From a virus: DNA of 64,000 bases. Position numbers and translations under genes: made by a program. Below the pieces are notes generated by a model that was not told where the DNA came from, made no database searches, and worked only from the letters and a program-made list of their open reading frames with translations. The stretch spans positions 1 to 64,000 of the IMG/VR virus record IMGVR_UViG_3300042868_009074; one strand, 5' to 3'. Every line of letters starts with the position of its first letter. Positions within the stretch are counted from its first letter, which is position 1. Shown here piece after piece: positions 1 to 8,724 of this stretch.

Positions 1-162
1 GGAACAAATAAGGCTATTGCATTTTGTCAAGACTGCCCCGTAAAAACACCATGTGCTTTATATGCTATTGAAAATAATATTAACCATGGTGTATGGGGCG
101 GTCTATCAATTCGTGCAAGAGCTGTTATCCGAAGAAATACTAAAATTAAATCACTCCACTAG
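1..162 (+). CDS. WhiB-like transcription factor, C-terminal part (5' end outside window)
   Basis: The frame is open from the first base and ends at TAG 160-162, giving 53 residues. It contains C-Q-D-C-P-V-K-T-P-C, i.e. the CxxC plus a following Cys of a WhiB [4Fe-4S] cluster, and then G-V-W-G-G, the turn motif that defines the family. WhiB proteins are actinobacterial redox-sensitive regulators that bind the primary sigma factor, and actinophages often carry copies. The first cluster Cys must lie upstream of the window. A full-length second copy is at 13826-14236. Family assignment is secure; its regulatory target is unknown. Confidence 0.88.
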   Translation, partial: GTNKAIAFCQDCPVKTPCALYAIENNINHGVWGGLSIRARAVIRRNTKIKSLH

Positions 163-182
163 ATAAGTAACAATAGAAGTAG

Positions 183-970
183 AATGAATCATCGAGCCAG
201 ATTTGTAACAGGCCTTGGAAATGAATCACAATCACAAATTAGTAACATCTGTTGTAAATGAATCACCACAAGCAAATAAATAACATAGAGAATAAATGAA
301 TCATTGCATTTGACAAGTAACAATTTTTTCGAATGAATCAGAACGCACAATTTGTAACGATAAATGGAAATGAATCAACAAAACAAATTAGTAACATGGG
401 TGTTGAATGAATCACTGGAAGTAACAAGTAACACGAGCCGAAAATGAATCATTTGTCTGGATTAGTAACACATTATTAGAATGAATCATTAGCTTGGATT
501 AGTAACATATTATTAGAATGAATCAATCAAAACGAATTGTAACATTGTTCGCAAATGAATCAAAGCGCCTAACTAATACCATAGGAAGAAAATGAATCAC
601 TCCCTCAGAGAATACCATTTCCTTCGAATGAATCAATGGGATCAACTAATATCAATTAAACAGAATGAATCATCCAGTCGGACTTATATCATGACCAATA
701 AATGAATCATAGTTACGGACTTCTAACATATCTAGTAAATGAATCGCCACTCTTGACCTGTAACAAATCATGCGAATGAATCATCCTAAATTATAAACTA
801 TCACCAAAATGGAATGAATCACATTGTTCGATTAGTATCACAGTTATCAAATGAATCAGATCAAAAGAACTAGTATCACTACAACCAAATGAATCATTGA
901 TTCGGATTTATATCACAATAACAAAATGAATCATACCTATCTATCAGTAACATTAGAAGCGAATGAATCA
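183..970. repeat. Array of 22 bipartite sites with 37-bp period
   Basis: AATGAATCA occurs 22 times (21 exact, one AATGAATCG at 738), starting at 183, 220, 257, 295, 332, 369, 406, 443, 480, 517, 554, 591, 627, 664, 701, 738, 775, 813, 850, 888, 925 and 962. Steps are 37 bp, with one of 36 and three of 38. About 11-12 bases after each core is a second block, GTAACA in most of units 1-10, 16 and 21 and AATACCA/TATATCA/TATCAC in others. Bases between blocks are not repeated. TGAATCA is a dyad (TGA-A-TCA). No credible gene lies within. It looks like an iteron or centromere-type protein-binding array; function is inferred. Confidence 0.9.
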
Positions 971-1024
971 AATTTGCAGTCTATGCAAAGATATGAAAAC
1001 AATATTAATACAAAAGGATAAATA

Positions 1025-1462
1025 ATGCTTCTATCTATGATGCTAATTCTTGCAGTCACTTCAACTCTTTTAGAGTTAATGATTGCTGCCAGAGTCCCAG
1101 CTTGGCGCAGACTTTCTGCTAAAAGCCCACTGTTTAATTTATTAAACTCATTGTTTATCTCATATATTATGGGTATAGCATTTGGTGCAGCTGGCCTCAT
1201 TGCCTTGGGTGCAGGTGTAATATCAACTGTACTCTCAGTACCTGGATATCAATTCCTTTATTGGAATTACGATAGCCCTATGGCAAAACGCCATGGTGGA
1301 AGTATGTATCAACATACATTCAAGAAATGGTCTACAACCATTACTGACTTCTTCCACCTTATCTATAAGATTTTACGAATTCTTACAGCTCCAATATGGA
1401 TCACTCGCGCAGCGATTGTGAAATATAACGCATTCAAAAATCGTAAATCTGCAATCGCTTAA
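1025..1462 (+). CDS. Small membrane protein of unknown function
   Basis: A 145-residue protein starting at ATG 1025 behind AAAGGA at good spacing. It has an N-terminal hydrophobic segment (about residues 1-25) and a second long one (about 45-75, rich in Gly, Ala, Ile and Leu), then a basic C-terminal tail with Lys/Arg-rich end. This predicts a two-segment membrane protein with cytoplasmic basic tail. It is the first gene after the 37-bp array and precedes the strongly translated 843-residue gene. I recognise no family. Confidence 0.7.
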   Translation: MLLSMMLILAVTSTLLELMIAARVPAWRRLSAKSPLFNLLNSLFISYIMGIAFGAAGLIALGAGVISTVLSVPGYQFLYWNYDSPMAKRHGGSMYQHTFKKWSTTITDFFHLIYKILRILTAPIWITRAAIVKYNAFKNRKSAIA

Positions 1463-1491
1463 TTTATTATTAAATATATCAAGCAAAAAAA

Positions 1492-1510
1492 GGGAAGAGA
1501 CAATCTTCCC
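1492..1510. other. Stem-loop in the leader of the 843-residue gene
   Basis: GGGAAGA (1492-1498) pairs perfectly with TCTTCCC (1504-1510) around a 5-base loop. It is preceded by seven A residues, so read on the minus strand it is a short intrinsic terminator with a T run; on the plus strand it would be a 5' leader hairpin ahead of the strong ribosome site at about 1529-1535. Either role is possible. Confidence 0.5.
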
Positions 1511-1542
1511 GCACAATCAATTTACTCAGGAGGTAAATAACC

Positions 1543-4074
1543 ATGGCAAATCGCCGTACCAACCGCACATATACACCTTCAGTACGTCTGCGGTCCATGC
1601 CACGTGGACCACTACGTTCTGTAAATAACTACCAGTTTGGATTCTATGACATTGGCGTTCTTCGCCACTGTCTTAACACCAGTAATCCTACAGAATATCG
1701 CGTAGCTGCACTGCCAATACCACAGAATGATATTGAGCTCAATGCTGCTAAGAAAATCATCCAACACCCAGCTGTTGAGTATGCCATTGTAGACAAGAAT
1801 AAGCTTGTTCTTACTCTCATAGATGGCAGCTCAAAAGGCTGGATGGGCAACCTCACCGAACTTGGCTACACAGTCAAGGGAGGTGGCAAGGCTGCCAAGC
1901 GTATGAAGTCATTTCATCGCCCAACTCTAATCAATGCTCACTTTGATCATCTCAACGTACAAATTGTTGAACCAACAGACTATTCTACGGTCGATTGGGC
2001 CAACGATGTATCTGACGATTATTCAACTCCAGAAGTCCTTGAGCGTCTGCTCGATGGCTGCTTCGTAGTCTCCTCGAGAATTATGAAGCAAGGCATTGAA
2101 AATCTACCAGTATATGAGCCATACAATACTCACGATACCGATGAGTATTATTATGACCCAAATATCCGTCGTCAACTTCAGAACTTTCTCGCAAATTCTA
2201 AAGTCTTTAATGCTCGCATTATTTGTAATCTCGGCACCATCAAGGGCAACATGATCGTATCTGATCGTTTGCCTGAAGGTATCGATGTAATCACAGCCCG
2301 TGCAAACATTAAGACCGAGGTTATCTATAACGGAGGTTATCGTTTACTCGCTGAGCCACAAGGCCCTAAGTCACGTGTTATCACTGACGATCAGACCGTA
2401 ATTAACTTTCCAAAGTTATTTCGTAAGTCTGAGATGGAAATGTGGCTTAAAGAAGAATATGAAAAGATGTTCCAAGATGCTATCAACGGTAAGTTGTTGC
2501 AGAACTGGAAGTCTATCTATACTCGACTTTGGCGAGACTCTGACGATATCGAAGATAAGGAAGTACAGGCTCGCATGAGCTATGTAGCATATCGTTGGGT
2601 AGCAGCAGGCTTGAATATTACGGATTCTCCGTGGCTATTTGAGAACCTTGCTATTTCACACGCTATGCCATTGCAAAAGCGTATACCCATTCCTTGTTCA
2701 GTCTATGAACAAATTATTCCAGAGTCTATTGCTCGCATGGCCGGCTATGACATTGATGTTGAAACTGAAACGATTCAACGTATCAATGAAATTGGCGTAC
2801 ATGTAGTAAATGACGTAGACTGGATTGAGATGTATGAATCTCATGGTGGTCACGACGCTGACGACTTCTTTAAGCTGTTCTACCGCCACATTGAAGGCGG
2901 AACATATGACGGAGAAAACGTAGTAATTGCTATTCGTTCACCGAATGGTAAAGGCGAGTATTCCGTATTTAAACATGTTGAAGGCCAATGGTCTCCAACG
3001 TGGGTAAAATCTAACGGAGAAGAAGTTAAGTTTCCTGTAGTAAATGGACGTGGATGGTCTACCAGATTATCCACAGCTATTCGCTTCAACGAAGTATCTT
3101 ACACTGGCTTGCCCTCTACATATCTCCCCTCAGATGCTCACGTATCTGAAAGCTATGACCACGCTCAAGTTATTGCTGACCTTCAGGCTGCAATGAACGG
3201 TGGCAATGTGGGACGCTATGTCAATGCAGTTATGCTGCATTCCATGGTATTTCCTAACCATCGTACTATGCAACTTTGTTCCTTAGAAGATGCTATTGAT
3301 GGGTGTACTCAAACTGCTGACCCAGCAGATCGTGCAGCCATCGATGAAGAAGCCAAAAAGCTTGTTCATGAAGTTATCGAGTCAGGTCGTCCTATCGACC
3401 GTGCCTTCTGGATGTCTCGTAACTTTAAGAACTCATTGAAGGAAGATCAAACAGTAGAACTATATGATGGAAAGATTACGCAAATTTATGATTTGTGTGC
3501 TCATTATTTCCAAGCATATCGTACTCGTGTAACCAAGTGGTCACAGGAAAACGCACGCCCAGATGATGCCATTCATCAGTTGGGTGCTCGTTTGTACTTC
3601 CATGCACTACCACACTTACGTCGTTTTCGTATGAATATCTACAATGCTAACTCAGCAGAAGTTATTCAGAACAACTCAAACGTACAACGTGATGCATGGG
3701 AAAACCTGTATCAAGGTATCATTGATACAATCGAAAGCTTTGAGAGAGCTCAGGATAAACATGACTTTGTCTTGTCATTATACTCTGCTTCTCTCAAGGT
3801 CACAACTTCTGGTGGGAAAATTTCCGACCAGATTGTTATGAATCGTATTGTTCATCCATATCTTGAACGAGCACTTCAGCACTACGGCTTAGCTAAACGT
3901 GTGATGATTGAGCGACGTCAAGACGGAACTCTTAATATTCAGCAAACAAAAGCTGATCAATGGACTTACAATCCTGATCAAGAAGAATCGAAAACTTTCG
4001 ATGACATCTTTGAATATCAGAAGTTCCACTCTAAACACTCACCCATTATTCACACAACATCCAACCGTGTATAA
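1543..4074 (+). CDS. Large, highly translated protein of unknown function (843 aa)
   Basis: Starts at ATG 1543 behind AGGAGG, the strongest Shine-Dalgarno in the window, and ends just before a strong terminator, so it looks like a monocistronic, abundant product. Codon choice is richer in C-ending codons than its neighbours, again suggesting high expression. N-terminus is basic (about residues 1-30). No family is certain. Around residues 225-290 is a segment with G-T-I-K-G, and around 430-440 an acidic cluster G-H-D-A-D-D-F. This order loosely recalls the two double-psi beta-barrels of YonO/QDE-1-like single-chain RNA polymerases, whose motif is DxDGD; the match is imperfect. A major structural protein or replication protein is an alternative. 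Confidence 0.8.
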   Translation: MANRRTNRTYTPSVRLRSMPRGPLRSVNNYQFGFYDIGVLRHCLNTSNPTEYRVAALPIPQNDIELNAAKKIIQHPAVEYAIVDKNKLVLTLIDGSSKGWMGNLTELGYTVKGGGKAAKRMKSFHRPTLINAHFDHLNVQIVEPTDYSTVDWANDVSDDYSTPEVLERLLDGCFVVSSRIMKQGIENLPVYEPYNTHDTDEYYYDPNIRRQLQNFLANSKVFNARIICNLGTIKGNMIVSDRLPEGIDVITARANIKTEVIYNGGYRLLAEPQGPKSRVITDDQTVINFPKLFRKSEMEMWLKEEYEKMFQDAINGKLLQNWKSIYTRLWRDSDDIEDKEVQARMSYVAYRWVAAGLNITDSPWLFENLAISHAMPLQKRIPIPCSVYEQIIPESIARMAGYDIDVETETIQRINEIGVHVVNDVDWIEMYESHGGHDADDFFKLFYRHIEGGTYDGENVVIAIRSPNGKGEYSVFKHVEGQWSPTWVKSNGEEVKFPVVNGRGWSTRLSTAIRFNEVSYTGLPSTYLPSDAHVSESYDHAQVIADLQAAMNGGNVGRYVNAVMLHSMVFPNHRTMQLCSLEDAIDGCTQTADPADRAAIDEEAKKLVHEVIESGRPIDRAFWMSRNFKNSLKEDQTVELYDGKITQIYDLCAHYFQAYRTRVTKWSQENARPDDAIHQLGARLYFHALPHLRRFRMNIYNANSAEVIQNNSNVQRDAWENLYQGIIDTIESFERAQDKHDFVLSLYSASLKVTTSGGKISDQIVMNRIVHPYLERALQHYGLAKRVMIERRQDGTLNIQQTKADQWTYNPDQEESKTFDDIFEYQKFHSKHSPIIHTTSNRV

Positions 4075-4090
4075 AATTGGCTATTCAAAA

Positions 4091-4133
4091 CTGGGGAGAC
4101 GAGCTCGTCTCGTCTTCCCAGTAGGTCTATTTT
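4091..4133 (+). terminator. Intrinsic terminator after the 843-aa gene
   Basis: CTGGGGAGACGAG (4091-4103) pairs with CTCGTCTTCCCAG (4109-4121) with a single G-U pair, loop of 5 bases, followed by a T-rich stretch with six consecutive T at about 4130-4135. It lies 16 bases after the stop codon. Confidence 0.85.
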
Positions 4134-4160
4134 TTCATATATAACCCAAAGTAGGTAACT

Positions 4161-4517
4161 ATGTTAACATTCAATCATTATAGAATCGATCCTAATTCAT
4201 GGATTGATGATCTTCAAGCCCAAGTACACATGAGGGAATTATTTCCTGAAATGTATATGGCTGAAGAAATTAAACCAAAAAATCTTATCAGTAAGATTTC
4301 TTATAAAGCAGGCTCTCTGACTGCTGGTACTAAAAACTTTTTTTCAAAAACGGAAACTAAAACAGCTACACTAATGGCTTATTGGGCTGCTGACTCACTA
4401 GTAGGGTTAATGCTTATGCTAACCACTACCAGCTCAATTGCTTTTGTTGTTGCTTTTGCTATGATTATTCTTCATACCTATGCTACCTTTAGCATTGTAT
4501 CAGAAGTAACTAAATAG
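4161..4517 (+). CDS. Putative membrane protein, 118 aa
   Basis: The ATG follows a weak AAAGTAGG site. Residues 1-70 are polar with several acidic and basic groups; residues 70-115 contain two closely spaced hydrophobic stretches separated by a Thr/Ser turn, suggesting a membrane hairpin at the C-terminus. It is the first gene after the terminator, followed 11 bases later by the next gene. No family recognised. Confidence 0.6.
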   Translation: MLTFNHYRIDPNSWIDDLQAQVHMRELFPEMYMAEEIKPKNLISKISYKAGSLTAGTKNFFSKTETKTATLMAYWAADSLVGLMLMLTTTSSIAFVVAFAMIILHTYATFSIVSEVTK

Positions 4518-4528
4518 ATTTTAATTAT

Positions 4529-5143
4529 ATGCTAGAAATCCCTGATAATATTAGTAAATTTATTACTAATATGTCTTCTGAAATAGAAGCCATTAAACAC
4601 ACTTTTGTATCCACTACTGAAAAAGAGAAAGACAGCTTCAAACCATTTGCTGTATTCTTCTCTGATCCCGATACAAAATCTTTTGTTATAACATCTAGAC
4701 CTATCTACGATGCTAACGATTATTATACAGCTGTATCAGAAATGTTATTTGCATACTCTGCTAATGACTCTGAAGCTGTATTATTTGCAGTTGACTCAAA
4801 TAAAGAGATTAACGGCGTCACCCATGATTTACTTGAAGTATACATGGCTTGTAACGACTACTGCGCTATCTTTAGTTTTCCTTACTCATTAGATGATAAT
4901 CTCAAATTCCATTGGAATGAAAATTTATTTGACACCCACAGTATGGAAACACTAGAAAAAGCTTATGATACAAGTGGACAATTCCACGCAAGCTTAGAAA
5001 TATTCGAAGCTTTGTATCTCCACACTCATATGCGTATCCAGCATTTTGATATTGGAAAACTTAAATCTTTCTATGATGCTAATAATTTTAATTATGCGCA
5101 TCTACTAGAGCACAGCTCTAAACAAACTACCCTAACCTTATAA
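4529..5143 (+). CDS. Conserved-looking phage protein of unknown function, 204 aa
   Basis: Acidic 204-residue soluble protein without signal peptide or membrane segment. It shows alternating hydrophobic strands (for example F-A-V-F-F-S and A-V-L-F-A-V-D) suggestive of an alpha/beta fold. It sits 11 bases after the membrane-protein gene and 21 bases before the next small ORF, so it is probably in the same transcript. No diagnostic motif seen. Confidence 0.6.
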   Translation: MLEIPDNISKFITNMSSEIEAIKHTFVSTTEKEKDSFKPFAVFFSDPDTKSFVITSRPIYDANDYYTAVSEMLFAYSANDSEAVLFAVDSNKEINGVTHDLLEVYMACNDYCAIFSFPYSLDDNLKFHWNENLFDTHSMETLEKAYDTSGQFHASLEIFEALYLHTHMRIQHFDIGKLKSFYDANNFNYAHLLEHSSKQTTLTL

Positions 5144-5164
5144 ACAGAAAACACACAAAGACAC

Positions 5165-5317
5165 ATGTTAACTTTAGAAAAAGAAAATGTGATTCTTTGG
5201 GAGGCAGAATCAATAATCAAGAATGTTGTTATAGTTGAAGAATCTATACTACATCAAATAGAAAAATATATGCAGGACGAAGCCTTCTATGGCGATCCTG
5301 ATTTTTCTTATTATTAA
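5165..5317 (+). CDS. Small acidic protein, 50 aa
   Basis: ATG 5165 to TAA 5317 encodes 50 residues, beginning M-L-T-L-E-K-E and ending P-D-F-S-Y-Y, strongly acidic and predicted helical in the middle. It fills the gap between the 204-aa gene and the helicase promoter. There is no strong Shine-Dalgarno, so this is supported mainly by an uninterrupted frame of biased composition. Confidence 0.45.
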   Translation: MLTLEKENVILWEAESIIKNVVIVEESILHQIEKYMQDEAFYGDPDFSYY

Positions 5318-5325
5318 TATTAAGG

Positions 5326-5331
5326 TATAAT
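5326..5331 (+). promoter_or_regulatory. -10 box of a leaderless promoter for the helicase gene
   Basis: TATAAT preceded by AAGG, with only six bases before the helicase ATG at 5338. A transcript started about 7 bases after the box would begin at or next to the start codon. No Shine-Dalgarno is present, and leaderless mRNAs are common in actinobacteria. No clear -35 is seen. Confidence 0.65.
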
Positions 5332-5337
5332 ATAAAT

Positions 5338-7011
5338 ATGACAATCATATTGCGACCATATCAAGAAGAAGCTCTTAACGCTATTTTAGAAAATTGTTCT
5401 AAAGGCGTTTCTAGGCAGCTTGTTGTACTACCTACGGGCGCAGGTAAAACAGTCATATTTTCACACCTTCCAATTATTAAACCAGACGCATTACCCATGC
5501 TAGTTCTAGCTCATCGTAGCGAATTGTTGGATCAAGCCAGAAATAAAATTATGGCTTCTAATCCACATCTTAGCGTAGAAATAGAACAAGCAGAGCGTAA
5601 AGCCGGTCAGGTTGACGTAGTTGTGGCATCTGTTGCCACTCTAGGTCGAAATAATACTCCTCGTATAGAGGAATACCCCAAGGATTATTTTAAATCCATA
5701 GTTATAGATGAGGCCCATCATGCTGCTGCTCCTAGTTATCGAAGAATTATTGACTTTTTCTCTCCTGATTTTCTCTTGGGCGTTACTGCGACGCCGCAAA
5801 GATCGGATTCTACTAGGTTAATTGACGTATTCCAAGAAATCGTCTACTATAAATCTATCCAAGATCTAATTGGAGAAGGCTATCTCTGCCCACTTGTTGG
5901 CTACAGAGTTAAATCAAACATAGACATTTCTAATGTCGAAATCAGAAACGGTGAATATGCACAAGATCAACTTGAAGAAGCTATTGATACTCCTGAGCGT
6001 AACGCTCATATCGTCGCTAGCTACCTTGCTTTGGCTAGTAATGAAAAGGCCATTGTATTCGCATCCGGCGTCAAGCACGCCGAAAACTTGGCCCTATCCT
6101 TTATCCAAGCGTCGGTAACGACAGAAGTGATAGTTGGGACTACTCCTCGAGAAAAAAGAGAAGAGGTCCTTGCGAATTTTGCCAAGGGCAAGGTTTCGGT
6201 TATTGTAAATGTAGGCGTTTTAACTGAAGGGTTCGACGAACCATCAGTCCAAGCTATTATACTAGCTAAACCCACTCGTTCAACTCTATTGTATACACAA
6301 ATTGTTGGACGTGGAACTCGCCTACATGAAAGCAAAGTATCTTGCAAAATAATCGACATTGCAGACACCACAAGAGGAAAGAAGCCTATTGGCCTTCCTA
6401 CTCTGTTGGGTCTTCCCCCAGAATTCGATTTAGAAGGACAGAGTCTAACAGACGTAGCTGAAAAGTTTAAAGAACTTGAAGACTTCTGCCCCGGTGAATC
6501 AGTTCGTGTTCTTAATCCACAAGACATTGAACTAGCATATACTAGAATTAACCTCTTTATGCCACCACCACCTAACCCCACTGTGCTAGAATATTCTAAA
6601 CTTGTTTGGGCTGAAGTAGGGGAAGATGACTATTATCTTGGTGTTTCTAATGGTGAGTCTCTTAGGATACATGCTGACACACTAGGCAGGTGGAATGTTA
6701 CCCTTAAAGATTCTAATACTAAAGAAGTAAAAATTCTTGGCATTACTGAAACTATGAGAGAAGCATTCGCTCGCAGTGATCGTTGGGTTCAAAACCACAG
6801 AACTTCAGCTATGAGCCTATTGGATTCATCCGCCACTTGGCGAGCAGATGGACCAACAGATTCTCAGCAAAAACTTCTCAAAAGAATAGGTATACCCTTA
6901 ACGTCAGACATGACTAAAGGTATGGCTAGTCAAATTATCTCTCGTTACTACGAGAGTAATCCCAAGCCTAAATGGCTTCAAAATAAAATATCTTATAAAA
7001 ATAAATGGTAA
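5338..7011 (+). CDS. Superfamily 2 DEAD/DEAH-type helicase
   Basis: 557 residues with the ordered SF2 motifs: Q-like R-P-Y-Q-E near residue 6, Walker A L-P-T-G-A-G-K-T (31-38), Walker B D-E-A-H (124-127), motif III-like T-A-T-P, and the C-terminal lobe with G-F-D-E-P and Q-I-V-G-R-G-T-R (motif VI). This resembles phage UvsW and bacterial RadD/SSL2-type helicases that remodel branched DNA. The C-terminal 60 residues contain T-D-S-Q-Q-K-L-L and T-K-G-M-A-S, a short helical module seen at the end of other phage helicases and nucleases. Likely acts in phage recombination or replication fork repair. Probably leaderless (box at 5326). Confidence 0.9.
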   Translation: MTIILRPYQEEALNAILENCSKGVSRQLVVLPTGAGKTVIFSHLPIIKPDALPMLVLAHRSELLDQARNKIMASNPHLSVEIEQAERKAGQVDVVVASVATLGRNNTPRIEEYPKDYFKSIVIDEAHHAAAPSYRRIIDFFSPDFLLGVTATPQRSDSTRLIDVFQEIVYYKSIQDLIGEGYLCPLVGYRVKSNIDISNVEIRNGEYAQDQLEEAIDTPERNAHIVASYLALASNEKAIVFASGVKHAENLALSFIQASVTTEVIVGTTPREKREEVLANFAKGKVSVIVNVGVLTEGFDEPSVQAIILAKPTRSTLLYTQIVGRGTRLHESKVSCKIIDIADTTRGKKPIGLPTLLGLPPEFDLEGQSLTDVAEKFKELEDFCPGESVRVLNPQDIELAYTRINLFMPPPPNPTVLEYSKLVWAEVGEDDYYLGVSNGESLRIHADTLGRWNVTLKDSNTKEVKILGITETMREAFARSDRWVQNHRTSAMSLLDSSATWRADGPTDSQQKLLKRIGIPLTSDMTKGMASQIISRYYESNPKPKWLQNKISYKNKW

Positions 7012-7012
7012 T

Positions 7013-8530
7013 ATGAAAAATAAAAAAGCATCAATACTAATAACAGCTTTACTTTTGTTTTCTACACAAAGTAATCTAATCTTTAATTCTAACCCTGTTC
7101 AAGCTAAATCTATTTCTAGCGTTAAGAAACGGGCTTATAAGAATATAAAGCTTGAGAAACGTATTGTTAAGAAGAAATCAGTAACTGTTTATCGTAAATT
7201 CTTAGATACATCAGTTCCTTACATAGGCGCTGATACAGCACATGCTTCTTCTAACAAAGGCAAAGGCACTTACGTAGTATTGATTGACACTGGCGTCAAT
7301 GTCGACCACCCCATGCTCAAAGGTAGAGTAGCTCTAGAAGCTTGCTTTACCTTATTTCGTTCATGCCCTAATGGCACTAACCAACAAACTGGAACAGGAG
7401 CAGCTGCACCTGTAGACTGGCATGGCTCTCACGTATCCGGCATTATGGCAGGATCTTATCAACAATATGTAGGCGTTGCTCCAGAAGCTAAGATTATAGC
7501 TATTAATGTATTCGATAAAGATTTATCTTCATCTGAAACAGCTATAACTTTAGCCTTAAATTGGGTTAACTCTATATCTAGGGACTATAATATAGCTTCA
7601 GTTAATATGAGTCTAGGAACTAGCAGAATATATCAAGGTTATTGTGACACAGTCTCTCCTAAAATGACTACTGCTGTTAAGAATTTGTATGACAAAAATA
7701 TAGCAGTAGTAGTGGCTGCTGGAAACTCGTATGCTTTAGGCATGAGTAGCCCAGCTTGCATTAGCTATTCAGTTAGCGTAGCTTCTATGACTTATGATGG
7801 TTATGTAAATGATTTTTCTAACTTATCTAAAAATACTACATTTGCTGCTCCTGGCTATCGAATTGTATCAGCTGGAGCTGGAACCACTATGAGAGCTGCC
7901 ACAGGCACATCTATGGCTGCTCCTCACGTAGCTGGTATATTTTCTATTTATAGACAAATGTACCCAACTCATACTTTACAGCAAGCCATTAATAGAATAA
8001 AAGCTAGCTCTAAAATAGCTACTGACTATTACTCTGATATTAAGATTTCAGCTATCAACATAGCTACACTATCCAATATAGAAGATAGCCCGACTACCAC
8101 AAGTAGTACAACTACCTTACCTTGGATTAATCCCCCAACTACAACTACGCTTCCAGTAACTACTACTACTTTACCAGAAACAATTGTTACTACAACTGTT
8201 CCTTCAGTTCCAGTAGTTACCACTACAACTATTGTATCTAAATTACCTTTATTTAAGCCAACTGATCTAAAGCTCCGTGCTTTAAAAATTAATTCAACTT
8301 ACTTTTACTTATCTTACAGTGATTCTACTGTTGATAAAACATTAGTTAATGATTACACTTTATCGTGCAACGATGGCTCTAAGTTTCCAGTTTCTTTAGA
8401 ATTAAATTATAACTCTCATGTGATTAAAGTAATGTCAAACATTGCTTTTACTTCATGTTATCTTTATGCCAATTTAGAAAATGGCACAACTAGTGCTAAT
8501 AGTTCACCTGCTATCATAACTTATGGATAA
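7013..8530 (+). CDS. Secreted subtilisin-like serine protease (S8) with Thr-rich linker
   Basis: 505 residues. Residues 1-32 form a Sec signal peptide (lysines, hydrophobic core, A-K cut region). The S8 triad is complete: D92 in I-D-T-G, H137 in W-H-G-S-H, S300 in G-T-S-M-A-A-P, with oxyanion N238 in A-A-G-N-S. A Thr/Pro-rich linker follows (about 360-405) and then a beta-rich C-terminal domain of about 95 residues. Such secreted proteases on a phage could process surface proteins of the host or of rival cells; the target is unknown. The gene begins one base after the helicase stop. The Thr-rich linker style matches the 429-aa and 1025-aa secreted proteins in this window. Confidence 0.92.
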   Translation: MKNKKASILITALLLFSTQSNLIFNSNPVQAKSISSVKKRAYKNIKLEKRIVKKKSVTVYRKFLDTSVPYIGADTAHASSNKGKGTYVVLIDTGVNVDHPMLKGRVALEACFTLFRSCPNGTNQQTGTGAAAPVDWHGSHVSGIMAGSYQQYVGVAPEAKIIAINVFDKDLSSSETAITLALNWVNSISRDYNIASVNMSLGTSRIYQGYCDTVSPKMTTAVKNLYDKNIAVVVAAGNSYALGMSSPACISYSVSVASMTYDGYVNDFSNLSKNTTFAAPGYRIVSAGAGTTMRAATGTSMAAPHVAGIFSIYRQMYPTHTLQQAINRIKASSKIATDYYSDIKISAINIATLSNIEDSPTTTSSTTTLPWINPPTTTTLPVTTTTLPETIVTTTVPSVPVVTTTTIVSKLPLFKPTDLKLRALKINSTYFYLSYSDSTVDKTLVNDYTLSCNDGSKFPVSLELNYNSHVIKVMSNIAFTSCYLYANLENGTTSANSSPAIITYG

Positions 8531-8690
8531 GATTAAACCTTCTTATCTATATAGTGATAGAAACAAAAAATGTTCATCTTGTTTTGTTATTTCAAAACAC
8601 GTTGAAAAATCTAAAAAATATGACATATTACTATGTATAGATTGTTTAAAGGATAAGATATTATCCGATACACAATCATCCAAAAACTAA
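8523..8690 (+). CDS. Small zinc-ribbon-like protein, 55 aa
   Basis: ATG 8523 overlaps the last 8 bases of the protease gene in another frame. The 55-residue product is basic and carries C-S-S-C (17-20) and C-I-D-C (38-41), a spacing that fits a one-zinc ribbon. Its coordinates are set by the overlap with the upstream stop and the downstream gap. No family assigned. Confidence 0.55.
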   Translation: MDKIKPSYLYSDRNKKCSSCFVISKHVEKSKKYDILLCIDCLKDKILSDTQSSKN

Positions 8691-8724
8691 GACAAAAATA
8701 CTCTATTACACAGAAAGGAAATTT

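Noticed and set aside
183-970. CRISPR array
   Set aside because: Period is 37 bp but the conserved blocks are only 9 and 6 bp, too short for repeats with spacers of 20-40 bp; no cas gene is nearby.
937-1200. Minus-strand 87-codon ORF at the end of the array
   Set aside because: It is antisense to the 145-aa membrane gene, with no ribosome site.
6021-6581. 186-codon minus-strand ORF within the helicase gene
   Set aside because: Antisense to a secure SF2 helicase; the frame is open by codon composition.
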